Positions 25,861 through 34,707 of a stretch of 64,000 bases of DNA are shown here, in pieces. Both the position numbers and the translations under genes were made by a program. The notes beneath the pieces were generated by a model that made no database searches, was not told the DNA's origin, and saw nothing but the letters and a program-made list of their open reading frames with translations. The stretch is from Planctomycetota bacterium (GTDB taxonomy: Bacteria > Planctomycetota > Phycisphaerae > Phycisphaerales > SM1A02), in contig JADFKZ010000001.1 of assembly GCA_022564665.1 (NCBI GenBank), positions 51,478 through 115,477 on the forward strand, in the 5' to 3' direction. Each line of letters starts with the position of its first letter. Within the stretch, counting starts at the first letter, position 1.

Positions 25861-26942
25861 CGCGTCGGGGCTCGCGGCTCCAGGTTCTCGGTTCTTGCTA
25901 ATGGTTTGGGCTCTTTGAGCTCGCGCTCAAGCCGCTTGACTCTCAGCGCAAGCCCGTAGAGGTCCGACCCCACGATGGCGTTCCGCTTGGCCTTTTGAAA
26001 CTCCACGGCGGGCACGCCCGCCACCTTGCGCCCCGGCGGCACATCGGCGATGATCGCGCACTTTCCGGCGGCCTGAACACCATCACCAATTTTCAGATGG
26101 CCCGCCACCCCGACCTGGCCGCCCAGAACGACGTGGTTGCCGATTTCTGCTGAGCCGGAGACTCCCGCCAGGGAGACCAAAAGGCAGTCCGACCCGATCA
26201 CGGCGCCGTGTCCGATCGAGATCAGATCGGCAAGCTTGGTACCTCGGCCGATGCGGGTGGCCCCCAGGGCCGCCCGCTCCACGGCACACCCCGCGCCGAT
26301 CTCGACATCGTCCTCGATCACGACGATGCCGGTCTGCGGGATCTTGTGATGAGTGCCCCGGTGAGTCGCGTAGCCAAAACCATCATTGCCGATGATGGTG
26401 TTGGCGTGCAGCGTCACCCGGTTTCCGACCAGGCATCCATCGTACACAACCACGTTTGGGTACAGAACACAGCCGTCGCCCACTCGGGCGCCGGCGCCGA
26501 CGTAGACACCCGGATACAGCTGGCAATCGCGCCCCACGCTGGCGCCCTTCTCGACCACCGCGTGCGGATGGACGACAGAGCCGCGGCCGATCCTCGCGTC
26601 CGGGTGGATCGCGGCGAGCTGGCTGACACCGTCGGCCGACGGGCCGATTGGCTCGGGATGCCTGCGAAACCCGTGCAATGCGACCATGGCGTTGCGGTAG
26701 GCAAGGTAGGGATCGTCGGCGATCAGCTGGGAGAGTCGCGGCGGGCACGGTGTCCGCGCATCAACGATCACTGCCGACGCTTGCGTAGTCTCCAGGAAGC
26801 GCGTATACCTGGCATTCGCCAGAAACGTGACCTGACCGGAACCGGCCTGATCGATCGGCGCGCACCCGACGATCTCCACGGCGCCGTCGCCGGTGAGCGC
26901 GGCACCAATTCGATCCGCAAGTTCAACAAGTGGCATCGACAT
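25857..26942 (-). CDS. lpxD: LpxD-like acyltransferase paralogue
   Basis: A 361-residue protein with an N-terminal LpxD domain and a left-handed parallel beta-helix of hexapeptide repeats (about 112-290). It retains IGNDGFGYA and a candidate catalytic His245 (LISIGHGAVIG), but the canonical NTxIDRG and DNLVQIxHN segments read CAVERAALG and ADLISIGHG. It is therefore an LpxD family member clearly diverged from the second copy at 30930. It probably transfers a hydroxyacyl chain to a UDP-sugar; the substrate is uncertain. ATG 26942 starts at the conserved PLVELADRIG; ATG 26936 is the alternative. Confidence 0.82.
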   Translation of the reverse strand: MSMPLVELADRIGAALTGDGAVEIVGCAPIDQAGSGQVTFLANARYTRFLETTQASAVIVDARTPCPPRLSQLIADDPYLAYRNAMVALHGFRRHPEPIGPSADGVSQLAAIHPDARIGRGSVVHPHAVVEKGASVGRDCQLYPGVYVGAGARVGDGCVLYPNVVVYDGCLVGNRVTLHANTIIGNDGFGYATHRGTHHKIPQTGIVVIEDDVEIGAGCAVERAALGATRIGRGTKLADLISIGHGAVIGSDCLLVSLAGVSGSAEIGNHVVLGGQVGVAGHLKIGDGVQAAGKCAIIADVPPGRKVAGVPAVEFQKAKRNAIVGSDLYGLALRVKRLERELKEPKPLARTENLEPRAPTR

Positions 26943-26971
26943 CGTCAGAACTGCCACGACGCTAGCCCACG

Positions 26972-26983
26972 CGCCACGTGGCG
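26972..26983. promoter_or_regulatory. 12-bp palindrome CGCCACGTGGCG in the lpxD-like/bamA divergent spacer
   Basis: A perfect inverted repeat centred on CACGTG lies between the two divergent starts, 30 bases from the lpxD-like ATG and 62 from the bamA ATG. It is the right size and place for an operator, but no regulator is identified. Confidence 0.3.
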
Positions 26984-27005
26984 TCAAACCCGGCCACTGG
27001 GTGCC

Positions 27006-27034
27006 TTGTTGGGCTGATTTAGCCCCGGTATCCT
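27006..27034 (+). promoter_or_regulatory. Candidate bamA promoter
   Basis: TTGTTG (27006-27011), a 17-base spacer and TATCCT (27029-27034). The -10 ends 11 bases before the bamA ATG with no Shine-Dalgarno between, which suggests a very short or absent leader. Confidence 0.35.
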
Positions 27035-27045
27035 CCCGAACTCCT

Positions 27046-29442
27046 ATGCCCGCATCCACCGCCCACCCCAAGCGATTCCGCGCGGTCCTCGCCTGGGTGC
27101 TCCTCATCGTGGTGACGGTCCTCGGGCAGGCGAGCGCGGTGCAGGACGCCGATCTAATGGATCGGCCGATCTCGGCGATTCGGATCGAGGGGCTTCGTCG
27201 CGTCAGCGAGCAGCTGGTTCGAAACCAGCTGCGGTCGGCGGCGGGCGGTCCCTACGACCCGCAAACGATCAGGAACGACGTCGCCTTGCTGACTCGGCTC
27301 GGTGAGTTCACCCTCGTGACCGCCGAGGCCCAGCTGCAAAATGACGGCTCGGTGGTCGTGATCTATCGCGTTATCGAAGCGGCGATCATTGCGGAAGTGC
27401 AAGTGGTTGGCAACAAGGTCATCTCCGATCAGGACCTCCTGGCGGCGACCCGGTTGACGAGAGGGATGCGCCGAGATGACTTTCTGATCGAAAACGCCAA
27501 GCGGGCCATCGAGACGCTCTATCGCAGGCGCGGACACTACCTCACCGCCGTCTCCGTCGAGGAATCGGAGCTTCAGGAGACGGGGATCCTTTTCTTTCGG
27601 ATCATCGAGGGCCCGCGGGTAAGCATCCGCGCGATCGAGTTTGTGGGGAACACCGCTTTCAACGACGAACAACTTCATGCCGAGATCTCAACGCGCGCCG
27701 CTATGCCGCTGATTCGGCGAGGGGAACTCGATGAAGATCGCCTGATCGACGACATGGCGGCGCTGGACAGGTACTACCGAGATCGGGGCTACCTCGATGT
27801 GCGCGTCGGGCACACGATCGACCTCAGCCCCGACCAGACCGAGGTCAAAGTCAGCTTCTTCGTCGAGGAAGGCCGGCGTTTCACGATCCGGTCGATCGCG
27901 ACCGAGCCGGACCCGTTGCGGGTCTTCTCCGCCGAGCAGCTCGCCGCCCTGCTGCAGATCAAACCCGGCGACGTGTTCAGCCGCGACAAAATCCGAGTCT
28001 CGCGAGAGATCATCCGCCGGGCGTATCTGCAGTTGGGATATATCGACCTCCGGGAACCTCAGGCGATCCGCATCACACAGCGCCGCAGCAGCGAGCACGC
28101 CGAGGTCGATCTCATCCTCCAGATCTCCGAAGGCAGACCGTACAAGGTCGGTTGGGTGGAGATCAAGGGGAACTCTCTGACCCAGGACAAGGTCATTCGC
28201 CGTCAGCTTAGACGACTGCGGCCGGGCCGCCCCTTCGACGGCAGGGAGATCCAGCGCTCGATCGATCGTCTCCTGCGCACGCGGCTCTTCAGCGACGTGC
28301 ATATCACCGTGCAGGACCCCGATCCGGACGACCCGGAGTACCGCGACGTCCTGGTGGAGGTCAAGGAATCCAACACGGGGAGCGTCGCCTTCGGCATCGC
28401 GGCGGGCTCGGATACCGGTGTGTTTGGAGACTTCCGGCTGACCCAGAGAAACTTCGACATCACGGATCTGCCGGAGTCACCCGGTGAGCTGCTCAGCGGC
28501 CGCGCTTTCCGGGGCGGCGGCCAGCGATTCTCGATGGCCTTGCAGCCGGGTGATGAGTTCTTCCGTTACGCCGTCAGCTGGACCGAACCCCGCATTTTCG
28601 ACTCGGACAACTCTCTTCGTATCACCGGCGCTTTTCGAGACCGCGAGTTCCGCAGCTCCGGGAGACACCTCTACGACGAGGAGCGACTTTCGGTCTCAAC
28701 GAGCCTGGGGCGGAGGATCGGCGAGTTCTGGAACGCCTCAATCAATGCTCGCTTCGAACGCATCGAGCTTGACAACATTGTCGGCAACGCACCCGTTGAC
28801 GTCTTTGCAGCGTCCGGGCCGGACAACCTCACCTCGCTGGGGTTCAGCCTCACGCGTTCGACGGTGAAGACATTCACCCGGCCGGGGGAAGGCAGCCGAC
28901 TGGAGCTGGCTCTCGACCAGGTCGGGGCGCTGGGCGGCGATTTCAATTACACCGTCGCCTCGCTTGACTACACTGTCTTTCTGACTCTGCACCGGGACTT
29001 TCTGGGCCGAAAGTCGATCCTGAAGCTCAATTCCCGTGTGGCGCACATCATTGGTGGGAACGCGCCGGTGTACGAGCGTTTCTATCTTGGCGGTCGATCC
29101 TTCCGCGGGTTCGATTTCCGCGAGGTGAGCCCCAAGGGTGTCGACGGCGCCGGCATGCAGACGACCGATCCGGTGGGCGGCGACTGGCTCCTGTTCCTCG
29201 GCGCCCAGTACGAGGTGCCGCTTATCCAAGAGGCGCTGACGGGCGTCGTGTTCCTCGACACCGGCACCGTCGTCAACGACCCCGGCTTCGAGGATTACCG
29301 CGCCACGGTGGGCCTGGGCATACGCATCTACATCCCCCAACTCGGTCCAGTGCCGATCGCCTTTGACTTCGCGACCCCGATCTCCAAGCAGCCCGGCGAC
29401 GACACCCAGGTCCTCAGCTTCAGCGCTGAATTGCCCTTTTAG
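27046..29442 (+). CDS. bamA: Outer-membrane protein assembly factor BamA
   Basis: Inserts beta-barrel proteins into the outer membrane. The 798-residue protein has a signal peptide (RAVLAWVLLIVVTVLGQASA), a series of POTRA domains (first beginning ISAIRIEGLRRVSEQ, last VGWVEIKGNSLTQDKV) and a C-terminal 16-strand barrel. The loop motif FYLGGRSFRGFDF corresponds to the conserved (V/F)RGF of BamA, and the chain ends in Phe as expected for the barrel signal. It heads the operon bamA-skp-skp-lpxD-lpxC/fabZ-lpxA. Confidence 0.95.
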   Translation: MPASTAHPKRFRAVLAWVLLIVVTVLGQASAVQDADLMDRPISAIRIEGLRRVSEQLVRNQLRSAAGGPYDPQTIRNDVALLTRLGEFTLVTAEAQLQNDGSVVVIYRVIEAAIIAEVQVVGNKVISDQDLLAATRLTRGMRRDDFLIENAKRAIETLYRRRGHYLTAVSVEESELQETGILFFRIIEGPRVSIRAIEFVGNTAFNDEQLHAEISTRAAMPLIRRGELDEDRLIDDMAALDRYYRDRGYLDVRVGHTIDLSPDQTEVKVSFFVEEGRRFTIRSIATEPDPLRVFSAEQLAALLQIKPGDVFSRDKIRVSREIIRRAYLQLGYIDLREPQAIRITQRRSSEHAEVDLILQISEGRPYKVGWVEIKGNSLTQDKVIRRQLRRLRPGRPFDGREIQRSIDRLLRTRLFSDVHITVQDPDPDDPEYRDVLVEVKESNTGSVAFGIAAGSDTGVFGDFRLTQRNFDITDLPESPGELLSGRAFRGGGQRFSMALQPGDEFFRYAVSWTEPRIFDSDNSLRITGAFRDREFRSSGRHLYDEERLSVSTSLGRRIGEFWNASINARFERIELDNIVGNAPVDVFAASGPDNLTSLGFSLTRSTVKTFTRPGEGSRLELALDQVGALGGDFNYTVASLDYTVFLTLHRDFLGRKSILKLNSRVAHIIGGNAPVYERFYLGGRSFRGFDFREVSPKGVDGAGMQTTDPVGGDWLLFLGAQYEVPLIQEALTGVVFLDTGTVVNDPGFEDYRATVGLGIRIYIPQLGPVPIAFDFATPISKQPGDDTQVLSFSAELPF

Positions 29443-29585
29443 GGGTCGGGAGACCCCGGGGCGGCCTCCAACGCCCCGAAATTGGGTGCGGAAGCTCGTC
29501 CTTGGCGATATCATCCTCGGGTTTCCCGCAGACCACGGAACCTTTCCGGCTGACCCGCCCATGAACCAACGCCAGTAGGGACGCG

Positions 29586-30215
29586 ATGAGGCAGACGATC
29601 CAACTTCCCTTTGTCGCGATCGCCCTGGTGGTTGGCGCGATCGGCGGTCACCGGGCCTTCGCCCCGCGTTCGAGCTCATCCAGGCCGCCCAACATGGCCG
29701 CGGTCCGGATGGAATCGCTCTTCGACGGCCTCAACGAACGCGCTGTCGCCAAGACCGAGATCGACGCGCTCGAGGCCGACATCAGGGCCCAGGCCGCGAG
29801 CCGCGAGGCCCAGATCAAAGGAATGGAAGAGGAGCTCCAGGACATCATTGATGATGCCAGGCGGGAGCCGCTCACCGATGAGATCGCGCTGAAGAAGCTG
29901 AACCTGAAGTTTTGGGTCGAGCAGGCCCTGGCCGAACTCGAGGTGGAAAAGGCGCTGCGGCTCAGGCTGCTGTACATCAACATCAAGAAGGCGATCAAGG
30001 ACCTCGCCGAGGCCGAGGAGTACGACATAATCGTCCTTGACGACTCAATCGAAGAGCCGACATTCGAGCGCGACTCGCGAATCCCGGCCCAGGCCCAGGT
30101 CCAGCAGCAGATTATTACCAGTAAGATCCTCTACCTGGAGTCGTCTTTCGACATCACTGACGACCTCATCATGCGGATGAATAACGCCTTTCGAAACGTG
30201 GATACAGGGCCGTAA
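29586..30215 (+). CDS. Skp/OmpH-like periplasmic chaperone, first copy
   Basis: A 209-residue protein with a signal peptide or anchor (VAIALVVGAIGGHRAFA), then a VRMESLFDGLNE start resembling the Skp N-terminal strand, long charged helices (about 60-140) and a C-terminal strand YDIIVLDD. Skp trimers carry unfolded outer-membrane proteins to BamA. Its place directly after bamA supports the call. Confidence 0.8.
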   Translation: MRQTIQLPFVAIALVVGAIGGHRAFAPRSSSSRPPNMAAVRMESLFDGLNERAVAKTEIDALEADIRAQAASREAQIKGMEEELQDIIDDARREPLTDEIALKKLNLKFWVEQALAELEVEKALRLRLLYINIKKAIKDLAEAEEYDIIVLDDSIEEPTFERDSRIPAQAQVQQQIITSKILYLESSFDITDDLIMRMNNAFRNVDTGP

Positions 30216-30283
30216 CTTCCGCCGCGACCCCCCGGCGGGGCCGCTCAGCACAACCCCCCAACTGGACAAGGGGAATCGACGAG

Positions 30284-30892
30284 ATGAAACGATCAGCCAT
30301 TATCGCTCCGGTCATCGCCGGCTCTCTCGTACTGCTGGTGGTGGCCGGGCTGATTGCCACATCCTCATACGCGGTGAGGTCCGGCACCACGCCCCCACCG
30401 ACCGCCATCGTCACCACCGTCGATCTCGAGCGGATCTTCGACCAAATCGACCGGCGGGCCGATGCGGAGTTCGAGCTGGACCAGCTGGATGAGGCGCTTC
30501 GCGGCCAGATGGAAACGCTCCGCCAAGTGGCGGATCGGCTCAAACAGGACCTGGCGCTGCTGGTCCCCGGCACCGAGCAATATCAAAAGACAGAAAAGGA
30601 TTACAAGCAGGCCGCCCTCGACTTCGGGGCGATGGTCGAGTTTCGCAGAGCGAAGCTGGACGCCGCGAGGGCACGCGCCCGCGCGGAGATTTATAAGCAG
30701 ATCATCAAGTCCGCCGCGACCTACGCGGCCGCCAATGGGATCGCCTACATCATCGCCGACGACTCGGAGACCGACTTTGCCCACGGCACCGATCGTCAGA
30801 TCGTCCAACAGATGTTGCTGCAACGGATCATCTATGCCAGCCCCGAGTGCAACATCACCGATGACCTGATCGCCTGGATCAACGAGCGATAG
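30284..30892 (+). CDS. Skp/OmpH-like periplasmic chaperone, second copy
   Basis: A 202-residue paralogue of the preceding gene: signal anchor [33 protein letters not shown], a coiled-coil middle and the strand IAYIIADDS, ending with the shared CNITDDLI pattern (the first copy has FDITDDLI). The two copies differ enough to suggest separate clients or a mixed trimer. AGGGGAA precedes the ATG. Confidence 0.8.
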   Translation: MKRSAIIAPVIAGSLVLLVVAGLIATSSYAVRSGTTPPPTAIVTTVDLERIFDQIDRRADAEFELDQLDEALRGQMETLRQVADRLKQDLALLVPGTEQYQKTEKDYKQAALDFGAMVEFRRAKLDAARARARAEIYKQIIKSAATYAAANGIAYIIADDSETDFAHGTDRQIVQQMLLQRIIYASPECNITDDLIAWINER

Positions 30893-30929
30893 CACGCCGG
30901 GCGGCGGCCCAAGCCGACCGCATCATGGC

Positions 30930-31979
30930 ATGGCACACGCGACGACCCAATACACGACCTCCGATCTCGCCGAGCGGGTGCACGGCGAGCTCCGTGGACG
31001 GTCCGATCTGCCCATCGTCGGCATCAACTCGATGGACGAGGCGAAGGCGACGGAAATCACCTTCATCGCCGATGCCTCCCATGCTCGACGGTGGCGAGAG
31101 GTCGTAGCGCGGGCAGCGGTGGTCAGCAACGGCCTGGAGCCTGAGCGTCACAATCCTCTATCCCGGGCACTGATCTTCGTGCCCGACGCAGGGCTGGCCG
31201 TGATCAAGCTGCTGAGCCTCTTCGAGCCCCCCTCGCCTTCTCTGGACATCGGCATCCACCCCTCCGCCGTCGTCCACCGGACCGCGAGCATCGGGCGCCA
31301 GCCGCGGATCGGTCCGCACGTGTCGATCGATCAGGGCGCGACGATCGGTGACCGCGTCACGCTGCACGCAGGGGTACGCGTGTATCCCCTTGTGGTCATC
31401 GGCGATGATTCGGTCCTGCATGCCAATACGGTCGTCCGCGCCCGCTGCCGTATCGGCCACCACGTCATCCTGCACCAAAACGTGTCGATCGGCGCCGACG
31501 GATTCGGCTTTCAGCCAGCAGCGGACGGGTCGGGCCTCCTGAAGGTGCCTCAGATCGGCATCGTCGTCATCGAGGACCACGTCGAGGTTGGCGCTAATAC
31601 CGGCATCGATCGGGGAAAGTTCGGGGCAACGGTGATCGGGGCCGGCACCAAGATCGACAACCTCGTGCAGATCGGGCACAACTGCCGCATCGGCAGGGGA
31701 TGTGTGATCGTCGCGCTCACCGGTGTCGGTGGGTCGGTGGTGGTGGGTGACGGAGCCCGTTTGGGTGGAGCCGTCGGCATCGCTGACCACCTACGCATCG
31801 GCAAGGGTGCGACCGTCGGTGCCGGGTCGGGAGTCGTTCGGGACGTTCCCGACGGCCAGACCCATCTGGGATACCCTGCCAACGACGCCACCGCGACATT
31901 GCGTCAATGGGCCTCCATTCGTAAGCTACCGAAGTCGCTCACGCTTCTGGCCCGCCTGCTAAAGATGAACGAAGCCTGA
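30930..31979 (+). CDS. lpxD: UDP-3-O-acylglucosamine N-acyltransferase
   Basis: Third step of lipid A synthesis: adds an N-linked hydroxyacyl chain from ACP. A 349-residue protein with the N-terminal LpxD domain and a hexapeptide beta-helix. Canonical residues are all visible: GADGFGFQ (189-195), [12 protein letters not shown] (221-232) and [10 protein letters not shown] with catalytic His250. It sits between skp and lpxC-fabZ in the standard order and is the orthodox one of the two lpxD genes here. Confidence 0.93.
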   Translation: MAHATTQYTTSDLAERVHGELRGRSDLPIVGINSMDEAKATEITFIADASHARRWREVVARAAVVSNGLEPERHNPLSRALIFVPDAGLAVIKLLSLFEPPSPSLDIGIHPSAVVHRTASIGRQPRIGPHVSIDQGATIGDRVTLHAGVRVYPLVVIGDDSVLHANTVVRARCRIGHHVILHQNVSIGADGFGFQPAADGSGLLKVPQIGIVVIEDHVEVGANTGIDRGKFGATVIGAGTKIDNLVQIGHNCRIGRGCVIVALTGVGGSVVVGDGARLGGAVGIADHLRIGKGATVGAGSGVVRDVPDGQTHLGYPANDATATLRQWASIRKLPKSLTLLARLLKMNEA

Positions 31980-32013
31980 CGGCCGCATCTGGGCGAGGTG
32001 ACTCCGACAGGCC

Positions 32014-33408
32014 ATGCTCGAAACAGAGACAGCCAACAAGAGACAGATCCCACCCGTCGACGACGATACGCCGAGGATGCAGCACACGCTCTCCGCGCCG
32101 GTCACCGTCTCGGGCCGAGGGCTGCTGCTGGGTAAAGAAGTGACGGCGACAATATTGCCCGCCCCGCCGAACCACGGCATCGTCTTCGAGCGAATCGACC
32201 TGGCGCCGCCGGTGCAAATCCCAGCTCGCGTCCAGTACATCGCGCGAAGACCACGAAGAACGTCGCTTGCCATCTCCAACGTCTCGATCGACACCGTCGA
32301 ACACTGCATGTCCGCTTTTTCGGGACTGCCTGTTGACAACGCCCTTGTGAGAATTGACGGGCCGGAGCTCCCGTGCGGCGACGGGTCTGCCGCGCCGTTC
32401 TTCGATCCGATCGACAAGGCGGGGCTCGTCCAGCAGGACATGCCGCGACGAGTGTGTCGAATCACCGAACCCATCCTGGTCGAGGACGGCGATGCCATGC
32501 TGGCTGCGCTGCCCAGCCATGACAATGGGCTCTGCGTCGTCTTCGACCTCGACTATGGAAGCAATTCCCATCGCATCAAGCGCCAGATCATGACATTTGC
32601 CTCCGGCAACGGCGATTACCGGCGCGAGCTCTCGCGCGCCAGAACCTACAGCCTCCAGGAGGAAGCCCAAGCCTTGTGGGATCGGGGCATGTGCCGGCAT
32701 CTGACCCCAAAGGACGTGCTCGTCATCGGCGAAGACGGCCCCATTGACAACGAGTACCGATTCGAGGACGAGCCCGTGCGGCACAAGATCGTCGATCTGC
32801 TCGGCGATCTGTATCTCGTCGGCTGCCAGATCCACGGCCGATTCGTGGCGTACAAGTCGGGCCACAAGCTCAACCGGCTGATGTGCACGAAGATCATCGC
32901 CCAGATGGAGGCCACCCACCGCAAGGAGGTGGCACTGCGCGGCAATACTCTGAACATCCGCGCGATCCAGCGGCTGATGCCCCACCGGTACCCGATGCTG
33001 CTGGTGGATCGGGTGGTGGAAATCGACGGAGATCGCAAGGCGATCGGCATCAAGAATGTCACCATTAATGAGCCTTTCTTTGAAGGCCACTATCCTGGCA
33101 CACCGATTATGCCGGGAGTCCTTATCGTCGAGGCCATGGCGCAGCTTGGCGGCCTTCTGATGAGCCAGAAGCTGGAGCACACCGGAAAGATCGCCGTTTT
33201 GCTGAGCCTGGACAAGGTCAAGCTTCGTCAGCCGGTGACACCGGGCGATCAGCTTATCCTGGAGGCCGAGGCCGTTCGCGCCAAGTCTCGCAGCGGCACC
33301 GTCAAGTGTCGCGCCTTCGTGGGCACAAAGACCGTGGCGGAGGCGCTTGTCAAGTTCATGATGGTTGACGCGGAGCAGCGGACCCGGGACCAAAGTGAAG
33401 TCAAGTGA
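32014..33408 (+). CDS. Bifunctional LpxC deacetylase - FabZ dehydratase fusion
   Basis: A 464-residue fusion. The N-terminal LpxC part (1-~300) is the zinc deacetylase that commits UDP-acyl-GlcNAc to lipid A. Ligands are seen at H97 (TVEHCMSA) and H257/D261 (RHKIVDLLGDL), with the catalytic-site His284 in YKSGHKLN. The C-terminal part (~312-464) is FabZ, with H359 (FFEGHYPG) and E373 (VEAMAQ). Such fusions are known from Bacteroidetes and some other phyla. The fusion couples acyl-ACP supply to lipid A. Its stop overlaps the lpxA start. Confidence 0.95.
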   Translation: MLETETANKRQIPPVDDDTPRMQHTLSAPVTVSGRGLLLGKEVTATILPAPPNHGIVFERIDLAPPVQIPARVQYIARRPRRTSLAISNVSIDTVEHCMSAFSGLPVDNALVRIDGPELPCGDGSAAPFFDPIDKAGLVQQDMPRRVCRITEPILVEDGDAMLAALPSHDNGLCVVFDLDYGSNSHRIKRQIMTFASGNGDYRRELSRARTYSLQEEAQALWDRGMCRHLTPKDVLVIGEDGPIDNEYRFEDEPVRHKIVDLLGDLYLVGCQIHGRFVAYKSGHKLNRLMCTKIIAQMEATHRKEVALRGNTLNIRAIQRLMPHRYPMLLVDRVVEIDGDRKAIGIKNVTINEPFFEGHYPGTPIMPGVLIVEAMAQLGGLLMSQKLEHTGKIAVLLSLDKVKLRQPVTPGDQLILEAEAVRAKSRSGTVKCRAFVGTKTVAEALVKFMMVDAEQRTRDQSEVK

Positions 33409-34238
33409 TGGCGAAGATTCATCCAACCGCAATCGTTGATCCTTCGGCCCGCATCGCTGAATCGGTTCAGATCGGCCCCTGCTGCGTCATCGGGCCCGAC
33501 GTGTCCGTCGGCGAAGGAACGGTGTTGCACAATCACGTCACCGTGCAGACCCTGACGACGATTGGCCGGGACAACGAGATCTATCCGTTCGCCGTTCTCG
33601 GCGCTGATCCGCAGGACCGAAAGTTCCGGGGCGAACAGGCCGCCTGCATCATCGGAGATCGAAACCGCATTCGGGAGCACGTCACCATCCACCGGGGCAC
33701 CCGCAACGGGGGAGGCGTCACCACGATCGGCAGCGACAACCTCATCATGGTCGCCGCCCACATCGCCCACGACTGCCAGGTGGCGGATCACACCACGATC
33801 GCCAATCAGGTCATGCTGGCGGGGCATGTTCGAGTCGAAGAGGGCGCCAACATCGGTGGCGGGGCGGGGATTCACCACTTCGTAACCGTGGGAACGTGTT
33901 CCTTTGTAGGGGGCCTGGCCCGAATCACCAGGGACGTACCGCCCTTCATGATCGTGGAGGGCAACCCCGCGGAGGTCAGGGCTGTCAACTCCATTGCCTT
34001 AAACCGCCGGGAATATCCCCCGGAGCACATCGAGGCCGTTAAGGATGCGTTCCGGCGCCTCTTTCGAGACAACGATGCCGCCATGGGCGAGAAGCTCGCC
34101 GACCTCCGCTGCCGATACCGGCACATCAGCGCCGTGACAGCGCTCTGCGACGCCCTGGCGGCCACCGCCAACGGGGTCTATGGTCGTGCGCTGGAATTGA
34201 ACCGCATCGACGACAAACGGTCACTGGCACAGTGGTGA
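33408..34238 (+). CDS. lpxA: UDP-N-acetylglucosamine acyltransferase
   Basis: First step of lipid A synthesis. A 276-residue trimeric left-handed beta-helix enzyme with HPTAIVDPSARI at the start, GADPQDRKFRGE, IREHVTIHRGT, the catalytic His in VAAHIAHDCQV and the C-terminal helical domain (RREYPPEHIEAVKDAFRRLF). ATG 33408 overlaps the preceding TGA (TGATG); a GTG one codon earlier is possible. It is the last gene of the envelope operon. Confidence 0.95.
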   Translation: MAKIHPTAIVDPSARIAESVQIGPCCVIGPDVSVGEGTVLHNHVTVQTLTTIGRDNEIYPFAVLGADPQDRKFRGEQAACIIGDRNRIREHVTIHRGTRNGGGVTTIGSDNLIMVAAHIAHDCQVADHTTIANQVMLAGHVRVEEGANIGGGAGIHHFVTVGTCSFVGGLARITRDVPPFMIVEGNPAEVRAVNSIALNRREYPPEHIEAVKDAFRRLFRDNDAAMGEKLADLRCRYRHISAVTALCDALAATANGVYGRALELNRIDDKRSLAQW

Positions 34239-34263
34239 GAAGGCTGACGGCTGTCGGCGAACC

Positions 34264-34596
34264 TCATAAGCCGTCCAGCTCCTCCTTGGACTCCTCCTCG
34301 ACCAGCGGCTCGTCTTCGTACTCCTCGTCTTCGTCCTCGTCCTCATCCTCAAGAAGGTCGTCGTCGAAGTCCTCGTCGTCCTCGAGATCGACATCCTCCT
34401 CGTCGTAGAGATCCGTCTCATCATCTTCGGCGTCCCACCCCTGAGGCACCTCAACCCCCCCGCACGCTCCCAGCGCACGCTCGAGGCCGACCGGGGCATC
34501 TGAGATTTCGTCGACCGTGGACAACGAGGCGGCTCCGCAGGCTGGGGTCCTCGCCCCCAGCGCGCCGTATTGGATCGACTCCTCCCCGAAAGTCAA
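34264..34596 (-). CDS. Small highly acidic hypothetical protein
   Basis: A 110-residue frame whose C-terminal half (from about 54) is nearly all Asp/Glu, with no known motif. It lies on the same strand as, and 111 bases downstream of, the large PQQ-propeller gene. The acidic run could be a low-complexity artefact of GAC/GAG-rich DNA, so the gene is not certain. It has no Cys-rich, membrane or enzymatic signature. Confidence 0.4.
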   Translation of the reverse strand: MTFGEESIQYGALGARTPACGAASLSTVDEISDAPVGLERALGACGGVEVPQGWDAEDDETDLYDEEDVDLEDDEDFDDDLLEDEDEDEDEEYEDEPLVEEESKEELDGL

Positions 34597-34707
34597 CCCC
34601 GAAGGGGCGGCCCATTCAGGGGTCGGTGCGCATCACGCAGGACCGCCGGCACGTCCGATCGGGCCACTGGCCACCGGCACTGTCCCGGAGCACGCCGGAC
34701 GCTTGCA

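Noticed and set aside
31939..33432. 497-codon antisense frame over lpxC-fabZ
   Set aside because: The plus strand encodes LpxC and FabZ with all catalytic residues; the antisense product is low-complexity.
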